From Arthrobacter sp. FW305-BF8 (GTDB lineage Bacteria > Actinomycetota > Actinomycetes > Actinomycetales > Micrococcaceae), in NCBI RefSeq assembly GCF_021789315.1, contig NZ_CP084561.1:1612001-1676000 (forward strand): a DNA stretch of 64,000 nucleotides, read 5' to 3'. Below are positions 28,203-36,609 of this stretch, piece after piece. The number at the start of each line of letters is the position of its first letter. Within the stretch, counting starts at the first letter, position 1. Position numbers and translations under genes: made by a program. The notes below the pieces were generated by a model, which saw only the letters and a program-made list of their open reading frames with translations, was not told where the DNA came from and searched no databases.

Positions 28203-28249
28203 CGCTGGTTGAGCTTGCCGAAACCAGGTTACGGCAAGCTCAACCAGCG
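28203..28249. repeat. 18-bp perfect palindromic repeat with GGTTGAGCTTGCCG core
   Basis: CGCTGGTTGAGCTTGCCG (28203-28220) pairs perfectly with 28232-28249 around the loop AAACCAGGTTA. It begins 6 bases after the stop of the SCO4848-like gene read on the minus strand. I recall GGTTGAGCTTGnCGAAACC palindromes as frequent dispersed elements in Arthrobacter-type genomes; only one copy is in this window. It can serve as terminator, though without a T-run. Confidence 0.7.
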
Positions 28250-28254
28250 CGCCG

Positions 28255-28476
28255 TCAGCTGACGAGCGCCGCGATTCCGATGGCGGCCGTCGCGGCACCC
28301 AGCACCATGGACACCGTCACCAGGACCACATGGACCGTGAGGAACTTCGTGGCCTTGCCGGCGGCGTCCCGCGCCCGCGGGTCCTTCATGACGCGGCGCA
28401 GGAACTGCGGCCACACCACCAGGGACCATACGCCCGAAACGATCAGGACCAGGGCCAGGAAGGCGGGGACGTCCAC
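28255..28476 (-). CDS. Small membrane protein, SCO4848 family
   Basis: 73 residues with two membrane helices (about 4-24 and 46-70) separated by a charged loop KDPRARDAAGKATK. The VWSLVVWPQFLRRVMKD and FLTVHVVLVTVSMVLG blocks resemble the actinobacterial SCO4848 family of unknown function. GTG start at 28476, four bases after the stop of the DUF2505 gene, so the two are co-transcribed. Confidence 0.8.
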   Translation of the reverse strand: MDVPAFLALVLIVSGVWSLVVWPQFLRRVMKDPRARDAAGKATKFLTVHVVLVTVSMVLGAATAAIGIAALVS

Positions 28477-28480
28477 GGGA

Positions 28481-28978
28481 CTAGTGGCTTTCGAGCCAGG
28501 CCTGGGCCTGCTGCGACTGGATGTTCAGTGCCTTGCCCACCATGGGCTCGGCGGCGTCGGCAATCTTGCCGCCCAGGAACGGCACGGAGGACGTGACGTT
28601 GCCTTCAAGTTCAACGCGCGTGCTGCCGCCGTCCGCCACGAGACGCTGCACCGCGGCCACGTCGATCGGCGCGCCGGCGATCTTCAGGGAGATGGTGCTC
28701 TGGCGCGAACCGTCGGCTGCCGGGGCATCCCAGTTTTCCACCTGGGTCACCTTCAGGCTTTCGCCGACGAACTTGCGGGCGATTTCCGGCAGGCGCGTCG
28801 TGGGGAGGGTGCGCACCGACGTGGTGCTGAATTCCCCGGCGATGTCGCCCGCCACGGTGAAGGACTCGAGGGTGCCGCCGACGTATTCGCTGGTGTGGCG
28901 CTGGAAGTCCTCGTTCGCGAAGACTGCGGTGACGCTGTCGACGCCGTGGGGAAGGGTGGTGGATGCACTCAGTGCCAT
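28481..28978 (-). CDS. DUF2505 family protein
   Basis: 165 residues, soluble, no signal. Sequence runs like DUF2505 (SRPBCC-like fold, an actinobacterial family): MALSASTTLPHGVDSVTAVF start, WDAPAADGS linker, then a helix-rich end KIADAAEPMVGKALNIQSQQ. Function unknown; the fold suggests binding of a hydrophobic ligand. ATG 28978 is preceded by GGAGG at good spacing. Operon with the SCO4848-like gene downstream. Confidence 0.8.
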   Translation of the reverse strand: MALSASTTLPHGVDSVTAVFANEDFQRHTSEYVGGTLESFTVAGDIAGEFSTTSVRTLPTTRLPEIARKFVGESLKVTQVENWDAPAADGSRQSTISLKIAGAPIDVAAVQRLVADGGSTRVELEGNVTSSVPFLGGKIADAAEPMVGKALNIQSQQAQAWLESH

Positions 28979-29060
28979 TGATCCTCCGTCGTTGTGGGGC
29001 AGAACGCTTTTTGCTCACCACATCCTACGGGGTTGGCCGCGATTCCCCGGCACCGGTGCG

Positions 29061-30674
29061 TCAGGCAGCGGGCCCTGCGACGCCGGTTTTCTCCTCAGCG
29101 GACAGCCTCCGGGCTGCCGCGGTAATGTTGCGGGACATGGCCGGGAAGATGATGCTGTGGAACGGAAGAACGGCCAGCCAGTAGAGCCGCCCGCTGAGTC
29201 CTCTGGGGAAGAAAATCGCCCGCTGGCGGTAAAGGCTTCCCGTGCCGTCGGGCTCCACGCAGAGCTCCAGCCAGGCGCGTCCCGGTGCACGCATTTCTGC
29301 CCGGAGGCGGAGCAGCTGGCCGCGCTCGATCCGTTCCACGCGCCACCAGTCCACCACCTCACCTGCTACCAAATGGTGCGGATGCCGCCGGCCGCGGAGC
29401 AGGCCCGCTCCGCCCGAGAGCTTGTCCAGCCAGCCGCGGACGCTCCACGCCAGTGGGAGCGAGTACCAGCCGTTGCGGCCGCCGATCCCCTCGATGATCG
29501 TCCACACGTGTGACGGGTCCACGTCGCTGGCAAAGGTCCGCTCGTCGACGTACACCCTGTGCCCGGCCCAGCCCGGATCGCTCGGCAGCGGGTCGGCATC
29601 CGCTCCGGCGTTGGCCCAGGTGGTTTCCACCTGGCCGTCGCGTTCCTTGCCGAGTGCCAGGGCCACGGCCCTGCGGTAGCCGGTGAGACCGCCGTCGGGC
29701 TGCCTGATGTAGCTGTCGATGTCATGTTCGGCCGAGACGGCATCGTGCTGGAGCGACTGGACCAGCGGCACGGACATGGACAGCGGAATCGGAGTCACCA
29801 GGGCAACCCACAGTCCGGCAAGCTTGGGTGCCGGCACTGGAAGCGCCAGGACCGGCCGCGCCGGCAGGCCTGCCTCGGCCGCATACTCCTTCATCATGCC
29901 GGCGTACGTCAGGACATCCCGGCAGCCGATGTCGAAAGTGCGGTTGAGGGGTTCCGTCAGTGCGGCGGCTCCGACGAGGTAGTAGAGCACGTCCCGGACG
30001 GCGATGGCTTCGATCCGGTTGCGGACCCAGCTGGGCGCCGGCATGAGGGGCAGGGTTTCGGCGAGGTGGCGGATCATTTCGAACGACGCCGAGCCGGAGC
30101 CGATGACAACCCCGGCCTGGAACACGATGGCGTCCACTGGGCCGGAGAGAAATACCTCTCCCACCGCCTCGCGGGAGCGCATATGCGTTGACAGTGCCGT
30201 GTTGCGCGGGTGCAGGCCACCCAGATAAACGATCCGCCGGACGGAGGCTGCCGCGGCAGCACCGGCCACGAGCTCGGCCATGGCCTTTTCCTTGGCTTCG
30301 AAACCGGAGCCCGCCGCCATGGAATGGACCAGGTAATACAGCACGTCTACGCCCTGCAGGGCTTCCTTCAGCGCCGCGGAGTCGTCGAGGCTGCTGCGGA
30401 CCACCTCGACGTCGTCGAACCACGGCACGCCGGCGATTTTCTCCGGGGACCGGACCAGCACCTTGACTCGGTGGCCGGCGTCCAGCAGGCGCGGGACCAG
30501 CCGCCCGCCGATGTACCCGGTGGCGCCGGTGACAAGTACTGTCCGGGCCTCGAGGCTACGGGCCTCGTCCGGCCGGGCCGCGTCTGTCCCAGCATCCTGG
30601 CCGGCGCTGGCCCCAGCCGTGCCGCCGGGGCTGCTGACAATTCCGCTGCTGTCATTTCCGTTTTGGTCGCTCAC
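29061..30674 (-). CDS. SDR-type NAD(P)-binding protein fused to DUF2867
   Basis: 537 residues. After a ~43-residue low-complexity N-terminus, the Rossmann motif VTGATGYIGGRLVPRLLDAGH starts an atypical short-chain dehydrogenase domain (about 44-330, NmrA-like, YLVHSMA and VRNRIEAIAVRD blocks). The C-terminal ~170 residues (WTIIEGIGGRNGWYSLPLAW to LPFHSIIFPAM) are DUF2867. The fusion is common in actinobacteria; the reaction is unknown, and the classic YxxxK pair is not evident, so it may bind NAD(P) without typical dehydrogenase activity. GTG start at 30674 with AAGGAG upstream. Divergent from mfd. Confidence 0.85.
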   Translation of the reverse strand: MSDQNGNDSSGIVSSPGGTAGASAGQDAGTDAARPDEARSLEARTVLVTGATGYIGGRLVPRLLDAGHRVKVLVRSPEKIAGVPWFDDVEVVRSSLDDSAALKEALQGVDVLYYLVHSMAAGSGFEAKEKAMAELVAGAAAAASVRRIVYLGGLHPRNTALSTHMRSREAVGEVFLSGPVDAIVFQAGVVIGSGSASFEMIRHLAETLPLMPAPSWVRNRIEAIAVRDVLYYLVGAAALTEPLNRTFDIGCRDVLTYAGMMKEYAAEAGLPARPVLALPVPAPKLAGLWVALVTPIPLSMSVPLVQSLQHDAVSAEHDIDSYIRQPDGGLTGYRRAVALALGKERDGQVETTWANAGADADPLPSDPGWAGHRVYVDERTFASDVDPSHVWTIIEGIGGRNGWYSLPLAWSVRGWLDKLSGGAGLLRGRRHPHHLVAGEVVDWWRVERIERGQLLRLRAEMRAPGRAWLELCVEPDGTGSLYRQRAIFFPRGLSGRLYWLAVLPFHSIIFPAMSRNITAAARRLSAEEKTGVAGPAA

Positions 30675-30797
30675 GGGAGTCTCCTTGGGGCGGCGGCATG
30701 GCCGTGCTGGACGTCAGGATGTGCTGAACTTCGCCTGCTCAGCAAGCTTAGCAATGCGGCACCCAGGGCCCGGATGCCGCCTATGTGCCCGCAGGGG

Positions 30798-30803
30798 TAG
30801 GCT
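30798..30803 (+). promoter_or_regulatory. Candidate -10 element of mfd
   Basis: TAGGCT about 77 bases before the mfd ATG. No clear -35. Unlike several neighbours this would give a leader of about 70 bases. Confidence 0.3.
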
Positions 30804-30879
30804 GGGAGCCCCGGCATTCGCAAGAATCTCGGCTTTTCGTGTTGCCTGCGTTCGAATGAGATTCCAGGAGATCCTGCCC

Positions 30880-33800
30880 ATGAGCTCCAAAGGCCAGAGC
30901 CCCAAAGGCCAGCCCTCCAACAGCCTGCCCCTCGACGGCCTGCGCCGCGCCCTTCAGGCGGACAGGACGTTCGCCCGGGTGCAGGCCGAGGCGGCGCGGA
31001 GCTTCAGCGTCCGCAGCGAGGACTACCAGATCAGCGCCCCGGCAGGTTTGCGGCCCGTGCTCCTGGCGGAGATGGCGGACGGCCTGGTGAAGACCGCAGA
31101 AAACGACGGCGCCGCCGCGGAACACACCGCGCAGGGTGTCGTCCTCGCCGTCACCGCCACGGGACGCGAGGCCGAGGATCTTGCCGCCGCGCTCCGCGCC
31201 TACCTGCCGGCCAACGCCGTGGCCGAGTTCCCCAGCTGGGAAACCCTCCCACACGAGCGGCTCTCGCCGCGTTCGGATACTGTGGGCCGCCGTCTGTCCG
31301 TCCTGCGGCGCCTGGCGCATCCTGAAGAGGCAGCCCACGCGGCAGGCGCAGCCCGCCCGGAAAACGCAGGGGGACCCCTCCGCGTCGTCGTGGCTCCCGT
31401 CCGCGCCGTGCTCCAGCCGATCGTGGCCGGCCTGGGCGACCTCGTTCCGGTGACGCTGAAGGTCGGCCAGGAGGTGCCGTTCACTGACGTGATCAAGAAC
31501 CTGGCGGCTGCCGCCTACGCCCGCGTGGACATGGTCACCCGCCGCGGTGAGTTCGCCGTCCGCGGTGGCATGCTCGACGTCTTCCCGCCCACCGAGGACC
31601 ACCCCATCCGGGTGGAGTTCTTCGGGGACGAGGTGGACCAGATGCGCTGGTTCGCCGTCGCCGACCAGCGCTCGCTGTCCGCTCCCGGCGTGCATCACCC
31701 CACCGAACTCCATGCCCCGCCCTGCCGGGAAATCCTGATCACGCCATCGGTCATGTCCCGCGCTGCCACGCTGAAGTCCCAGCTGCCCGCTGCTGCCGAC
31801 ATGCTGGAGAAGATCGCCGGCGGCATCGCCGTGGAGGGCATGGAATCCCTGGCGCCGGTCCTCGTGGACGCCATGGTCCCGTTCATGGAACAGCTACCCG
31901 CGGGGTCCATCTCCGTGGTCATCGAACCGGAGAAGGTCCGCACCCGTGCGCACGACCTCGCGGCCACCAACGAGGAGTTCCTGGAGGCCGCCTGGTCCAC
32001 GGCCTCGGACGGCGGAACCGCGCCGCTCGACCTCAGCTCCCAGGCGTCGGCGGCCCTGCACTCCGCCAGCTTCCGTTCGCTGGCCGAGACCCGGTCGGCG
32101 GCCCTCGGTCACGAGGTGTCCTGGTGGTCCATCACCTCGCTGGCGACGGACGAGGAACTGACGCCGGACATCGACGTGCTCAACCTCCACGCCCGCGAAC
32201 CCCGCGGCTACCAGGGCGACGTGGCGGAAATGATGGACTTCATCGGCTCGCATGTGCGGGACCAGTGGCGGATCGTGGTGGCCACCGAAGGCCCGGGTCC
32301 GGCGCAGCGCCTGGCCGAGCTGTTCCACGACGCGGACATCCCCTGCGCCCGGGTGGACACACTGGACCACGAACCCCAGGCGGGGATCATCGAGGTGACC
32401 ACCGCCGCCGTCGGACGCGGTTTTGTCCTCGACGGACTGAAACTCGGTCTCCTGACCGAGGCCGACCTCCTGGGCCGCACGTCCGCGGGCTCCACGAAGG
32501 ACATGCGCCGCATGCCGTCCAAGCGGCGGAACGCCGTCGATCCGCTGCAGCTGGTGGCCGGCGACCATGTGGTGCACGAACAGCACGGCATCGGCCGGTT
32601 CGTGGAGCTTTTGCAGCGCAAGGTGGCGGGGGGCAGCGACGGTGTGCGCGAGTACCTCGTCCTGGAGTACGCGGCGTCGAAGCGCGGGGCGCCGGGGGAC
32701 AGGCTGTTCGTCCCCACCGACCAGCTGGACCAGGTGACGCGCTACGTCGGCGGCGACACTCCCGTACTCAGCAAGATGGGCGGCGCGGACTGGGCCAGCA
32801 CCAAATCCAAGGCGCGCCGGGCCGTCAAGGAAATCGCCGGCGAGCTCATCCGGCTCTACTCGGCCCGGATGGCGTCGCGCGGCCATGCCTTCGCGCCGGA
32901 CACGCCGTGGCAGCGCGAGCTGGAGGAGGCCTTCCCGTACGTGGAGACCCCGGACCAGCTCACCACCATCAACGAGGTCAAGGCCGACATGGAGCGGGAG
33001 ATCCCCATGGACCGGCTGGTCTCGGGCGACGTCGGCTACGGCAAGACCGAGATCGCCGTCCGCGCCGCCTTCAAGGCGGTGCAGGACGGCAAGCAGGTGG
33101 CGGTGCTGGTGCCCACCACCCTGCTGGCCCAGCAGCACTATGAGACGTTCACCGAGCGGTTCTCCGGCTTCCCGCTGCGCGTGAAGCCGCTGTCCCGGTT
33201 CCAGGCGTCGAAGGAAGCCAAGGAAACGGCCGAGGGCGTGAAGAACGGCTCCGTGGACGTGGTGATCGGCACGCACCGGCTGCTGTCCAAGGACTTCGAG
33301 TTCAAGGATCTCGGCCTGGTCATCGTGGACGAGGAGCAGCGTTTCGGCGTCGAGCACAAGGAAGCGCTGAAGAAGATGCGCACCAACGTAGACGTCCTTG
33401 CCATGAGTGCCACCCCGATTCCGCGCACCCTGGAGATGTCCCTGACCGGCATCCGCGAAACTTCCACGCTGGCCACCCCGCCGGAGGAGCGCCACCCCGT
33501 GCTCACCTATGTGGGCCCGTACACGGACAAGCAGACCTCCGCGGCCATCCGCCGCGAACTGATGCGCGAAGGCCAGGTGTTCCTGGTGCACAACCGCGTG
33601 TCCACGATTGAAAAGACCGCGGCCAAAATCCGCGAACTTGTCCCCGAAGCCAGGGTGGAGGTGGCACATGGCAAGATGTCCGAGAGCCGCCTGGAGCAGA
33701 TGATCGTGGACTTCTGGGAGAAGCGCTTCGACGTCCTCGTGTGCACCACCATCATCGAAACCGGCCTGGACATCTCCAACGCCAACACCCTGATTGTGGA

Positions 33801-34611
33801 CGGCGCGGACAAGTACGGACTGTCGCAGCTCCACCAGCTGCGCGGACGCGTCGGCCGCGGCCGCGAACGCGCCTATGCCTACTTCCTCTACCCCTCTGAG
33901 AAGCCCCTCGGCGAGGTGGCCCTGGAGCGGCTGAAGGCCGTGGCCACCCACAACGAACTCGGCGCGGGCATGCAGCTGGCCATGAAGGACCTGGAAATCC
34001 GCGGCGCCGGCAACCTGCTGGGCGGTGAACAGTCCGGCCACATCCAGGGCGTCGGCTTCGACCTCTACATCCGGCTGGTGGGCGAGGCCGTGGCCGAGTA
34101 CCGCGGCGAAGCCGAGGAGAAGGCCGCCGACATGAAGATCGAGCTGCCCGTCAACGCGCACCTGCCGCACGACTACGTGCCGGGGGAGCGGCTGCGGCTG
34201 GAGGCCTACCGGAAGCTGGCATCGGCACTCACCAACGAGGCCATCGACGAAGTCCTCGCCGAGCTCGTGGACCGCTACGGTGAGCCGCCACTGCCCGCCC
34301 AGAACCTCGTCGCCGTGGCACGCTTCAGGGTGGGAGCCCGCGAAGCCGGGCTCTCCGACGTCGCCCTGCAGGGGAACTTCATCAAGTTCTCGCCGGCGCA
34401 GCTGCCCGAATCGAAGACCATGCGGCTCAACCGGATGTACCCCGGCGCGCAGGTCAAGCCCGCCCTCGACGCCGTCCTCATCCCCAAGCCGAAGACGGCA
34501 AGGATCGGCGGCCGCGACCTGCAGGACGCCGAAATCCTGGCCTGGGCCGACGGCGTCATCCGCAACATCTTTTCGGACGCTCCGGTCCCGCTCGAAGCCA
34601 CGAAGGGCTAG
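30880..34611 (+). CDS. mfd: Transcription-repair coupling factor Mfd
   Basis: 1243 residues. N-terminal UvrB-like domains (about 1-420), RNA-polymerase-interacting CarD-like domain near residues 560-630 (VAGDHVVHEQHGIGRFVELL), RecG-like helicase with Walker A GDVGYGKTEIAVRA, DEEQ box IVDEEQRFGVEHK, SATPIPRTLEMSLTGIR, and the C-terminal TRCF domain. It displaces stalled RNA polymerase and recruits UvrA. ATG 30880 has AGGAG nine bases upstream; ATG 30856 in frame is an alternative adding eight residues. The open frame 5' of that is antisense to the SDR gene. Confidence 0.96.
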   Translation: MSSKGQSPKGQPSNSLPLDGLRRALQADRTFARVQAEAARSFSVRSEDYQISAPAGLRPVLLAEMADGLVKTAENDGAAAEHTAQGVVLAVTATGREAEDLAAALRAYLPANAVAEFPSWETLPHERLSPRSDTVGRRLSVLRRLAHPEEAAHAAGAARPENAGGPLRVVVAPVRAVLQPIVAGLGDLVPVTLKVGQEVPFTDVIKNLAAAAYARVDMVTRRGEFAVRGGMLDVFPPTEDHPIRVEFFGDEVDQMRWFAVADQRSLSAPGVHHPTELHAPPCREILITPSVMSRAATLKSQLPAAADMLEKIAGGIAVEGMESLAPVLVDAMVPFMEQLPAGSISVVIEPEKVRTRAHDLAATNEEFLEAAWSTASDGGTAPLDLSSQASAALHSASFRSLAETRSAALGHEVSWWSITSLATDEELTPDIDVLNLHAREPRGYQGDVAEMMDFIGSHVRDQWRIVVATEGPGPAQRLAELFHDADIPCARVDTLDHEPQAGIIEVTTAAVGRGFVLDGLKLGLLTEADLLGRTSAGSTKDMRRMPSKRRNAVDPLQLVAGDHVVHEQHGIGRFVELLQRKVAGGSDGVREYLVLEYAASKRGAPGDRLFVPTDQLDQVTRYVGGDTPVLSKMGGADWASTKSKARRAVKEIAGELIRLYSARMASRGHAFAPDTPWQRELEEAFPYVETPDQLTTINEVKADMEREIPMDRLVSGDVGYGKTEIAVRAAFKAVQDGKQVAVLVPTTLLAQQHYETFTERFSGFPLRVKPLSRFQASKEAKETAEGVKNGSVDVVIGTHRLLSKDFEFKDLGLVIVDEEQRFGVEHKEALKKMRTNVDVLAMSATPIPRTLEMSLTGIRETSTLATPPEERHPVLTYVGPYTDKQTSAAIRRELMREGQVFLVHNRVSTIEKTAAKIRELVPEARVEVAHGKMSESRLEQMIVDFWEKRFDVLVCTTIIETGLDISNANTLIVDGADKYGLSQLHQLRGRVGRGRERAYAYFLYPSEKPLGEVALERLKAVATHNELGAGMQLAMKDLEIRGAGNLLGGEQSGHIQGVGFDLYIRLVGEAVAEYRGEAEEKAADMKIELPVNAHLPHDYVPGERLRLEAYRKLASALTNEAIDEVLAELVDRYGEPPLPAQNLVAVARFRVGAREAGLSDVALQGNFIKFSPAQLPESKTMRLNRMYPGAQVKPALDAVLIPKPKTARIGGRDLQDAEILAWADGVIRNIFSDAPVPLEATKG

Positions 34612-34613
34612 CC

Positions 34614-35438
34614 GTGATGGGAGGACACCACGCCGCGTCAGGGGCCGCGGCGTGGGTGGCTATTGCCTCGACGGGGCCGTACACCCTGGGCTGGTATCCG
34701 CTGGACGCCACCGGAGTGCTGATCGGCGGCATGGCGACGGCGGGCACCGCACTCGTGTGCGACTGGGACCACCGCTCCAGCACCGTGGCGCACTCGCTGC
34801 CGCCGCTGTCCAACATGATCGCGGTAGGCATCGAGAATGCCAGCGGCGGCCACCGGCAGGGCACGCATTCGGTGCTGGGGGCGGCCATGTTCGTGCTGCT
34901 CGCCGCGGTGGCGGCGCAGATCCAGGTGGATACGCCGTGGGGCGTGCTGTCCGTCGGCGCCGGGCTGCTGTGCATGTTCATGATCAACATCGCGGCCAAG
35001 GCGTTGAAGCTGTTTCCGAAGTCCGGGTGGATCAGCAACTGGATCTTCGCCCTGGTCATGGCCGGCCTGGTGACCTGGTTTGCACCGCACCAGTGGACGT
35101 GGCTGCCCATGTCCATGCTGATCGGCGTCGTGGTCCACATTGTGGGGGACATGGTGACCACCGGGGGAGTTCCCCTGCTCTGGCCGCTGGTGATCAAGCC
35201 GCCACGGTTCCTGCGCCGGTTGTGGGTATTGCGGAACTTCTGGCGGCCCAACGGCGCCTTCTCCATCCCGTTGCTGGGCAGGGCCGGATCGCGGCGGGAG
35301 TGGCTGGTGCTGATCCCGGTGAGCGGCTACGCCATGGTGGGAATGTGCCTGGCTGCTTGGTCACTGGCCGGCGCGCACTTCCCTGCGGCGCTGGCCCTGG
35401 CCGGCCGGCTGGCGAGCAGCCTGCTCGGGTTAACCTGA
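34614..35438 (+). CDS. YdjM-like membrane-bound metal-dependent hydrolase family (DUF457)
   Basis: 274 residues with seven or eight membrane segments. His/Asp-rich motifs of the family are present: GGHHAASGAAAWVA at the N-terminus, VCDWDHRSSTVAHSLPPLS, GGHRQGTHSVLGA and VVHIVGDMVTTGGVPLLWPL. These residues are thought to bind metal; the E. coli homologue YdjM is LexA-controlled, but the biochemical role is not known. Starts two bases after the mfd stop (GTG 34614 or ATG 34617), so it belongs to the mfd transcript. Confidence 0.85.
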   Translation: MMGGHHAASGAAAWVAIASTGPYTLGWYPLDATGVLIGGMATAGTALVCDWDHRSSTVAHSLPPLSNMIAVGIENASGGHRQGTHSVLGAAMFVLLAAVAAQIQVDTPWGVLSVGAGLLCMFMINIAAKALKLFPKSGWISNWIFALVMAGLVTWFAPHQWTWLPMSMLIGVVVHIVGDMVTTGGVPLLWPLVIKPPRFLRRLWVLRNFWRPNGAFSIPLLGRAGSRREWLVLIPVSGYAMVGMCLAAWSLAGAHFPAALALAGRLASSLLGLT

Positions 35439-35449
35439 TCCAGCGTTAA

Positions 35450-35485
35450 AAGCCGAAGCCCCGGAACATTCCGGGGCTTCGGCTT
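35450..35485. terminator. Bidirectional terminator
   Basis: A 17-bp perfect stem: AAGCCGAAGCCCCGGAA (35450-35466) with 35469-35485, loop CA. On the minus strand it is followed by TTTTAA, ending the small membrane-protein gene; on the plus strand it ends the mfd operon. Confidence 0.9.
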
Positions 35486-35502
35486 CAAAGTCTGCGGGGC
35501 GT

Positions 35503-35736
35503 TTAGTACTCGCCGGCGCTGTCCGAGCGGCCGGTGATGGTCTGCGGGATCCAGAAGGCGAGGGCGAACAGGCCAAGGCACACGGCCATCGGCCACGGGT
35601 TCTCCAGGGACAGGAAGGACAGCGAGTAGATGGCGCCCAGGAAGAGGGCCATGATGACCACAAAGAGAACGATACTGCCCATCAGGGTGTTCTCGTTCTG
35701 GGGCGTCTTTACCTGCTGGTCAATCTTGCTGGACAT
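35503..35736 (-). CDS. Small two-helix membrane protein, unknown function
   Basis: 77 residues: a hydrophilic start (about 1-17), helix 1 at 18-42 (MGSIVLFVVIMALFLGAIYSL), helix 2 at 48-66, and a short polar tail. ATG 35736 has GAGGAGGAAT immediately upstream, so expression looks strong. I do not recognise a named family. It lies between deoC (same strand, upstream) and a strong terminator and may be cotranscribed with deoC across a 46-base gap. Confidence 0.75.
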   Translation of the reverse strand: MSSKIDQQVKTPQNENTLMGSIVLFVVIMALFLGAIYSLSFLSLENPWPMAVCLGLFALAFWIPQTITGRSDSAGEY

Positions 35737-35782
35737 TCATTCCTCCTCGGCCCCGCGGGGCTCAGACTGTGGCTGCCGCCGG

Positions 35783-36526
35783 TCAGTACGCAGACGAACC
35801 CTGTTCGCCTTTGACGATTGCAATACCGGAGCTGGCGCCAATACGTGTTGCACCTGCAGCAATCATAGCCTGTGCGTCCTCGAGGGAACGCACGCCGCCG
35901 GAGGCCTTGACGCCCACGTCCGGGCCCACGGTGCGCCGCATGAGGGCCACATCTTCGACCGTGGCGCCGCCGCCGTTGAAGCCCGTTGAGGTCTTAACGA
36001 AGTCGGCGCCGGCCTCAACGGCCGCCTCGCAGGCCAGGACTTTCTGGTCATCGCTGAGCAGGGCCGTCTCGATGATGACCTTGAGGATCGCCTCGCCCTG
36101 GTGGACGGCCTCGGCGACGGCCTTGATGTCGTCCACCAAGGCGCCCTTGTCCGAGGCCCTGGCCGCAGCGATGTTGATGACCATGTCCACTTCATCGGCA
36201 CCGTCCAGCACAGCCCCGCGGGCCTCGAAAGCCTTGACATCGGCGGGCGCGGCGCCCAGCGGGAATCCCACCACGGAACACGTGAGCACACCGGGGCCCT
36301 TGAGCGCCGTCTTCACCGTCTTGACCCACACCGGGTTAACACACACCGACTTGAACCTGTACTCGGCGGCCTCGGCACACACCTTGAGGATGTCCGCCTC
36401 GCTGGCCTCCGGCTTCAGCAGCGTGTGGTCGATGAAGGAAGCGATGCCCTGCGCCACGCTGCCCTCCGCGGGAGATCCTGCGGGGCTGGTCGCGGTGCCC
36501 GTGCCGGGGCTGGCTTCGTTGCTCAT
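35783..36526 (-). CDS. deoC: Deoxyribose-phosphate aldolase
   Basis: 247 residues, class I aldolase of the TIM-barrel type. The Schiff-base lysine is in DFVKTSTGFNGGGAT, the second lysine in VGVKASGGVRSLEDA, and FIDHTLLKPEAS starts the barrel. Cleaves deoxyribose 5-phosphate to acetaldehyde and glyceraldehyde 3-phosphate. ATG 36526 has AAAGGA upstream. punA in this window feeds the same nucleoside salvage route but is 9 kb away. Confidence 0.95.
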   Translation of the reverse strand: MSNEASPGTGTATSPAGSPAEGSVAQGIASFIDHTLLKPEASEADILKVCAEAAEYRFKSVCVNPVWVKTVKTALKGPGVLTCSVVGFPLGAAPADVKAFEARGAVLDGADEVDMVINIAAARASDKGALVDDIKAVAEAVHQGEAILKVIIETALLSDDQKVLACEAAVEAGADFVKTSTGFNGGGATVEDVALMRRTVGPDVGVKASGGVRSLEDAQAMIAAGATRIGASSGIAIVKGEQGSSAY

Positions 36527-36609
36527 GCTGGTCCTTTCCATGGGCCTTTGGCCGAAGGCGCCCCGGGTGTCGCGGCGCCCTTGCGAACCATCCTGCCACA
36601 GCAGGAAAG

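Noticed and set aside
29061..30674. Start of the SDR gene at a later ATG to remove the low-complexity N-terminus
   Set aside because: GTG 30674 has AAGGAG at correct spacing and no in-frame ATG with a ribosome site precedes the Rossmann motif.
31894..34170. Very long minus-strand open frame (about 758 codons) across mfd
   Set aside because: Antisense shadow of mfd caused by high third-position GC; the translation is Gly/His/Arg/Leu-rich without any family motif.
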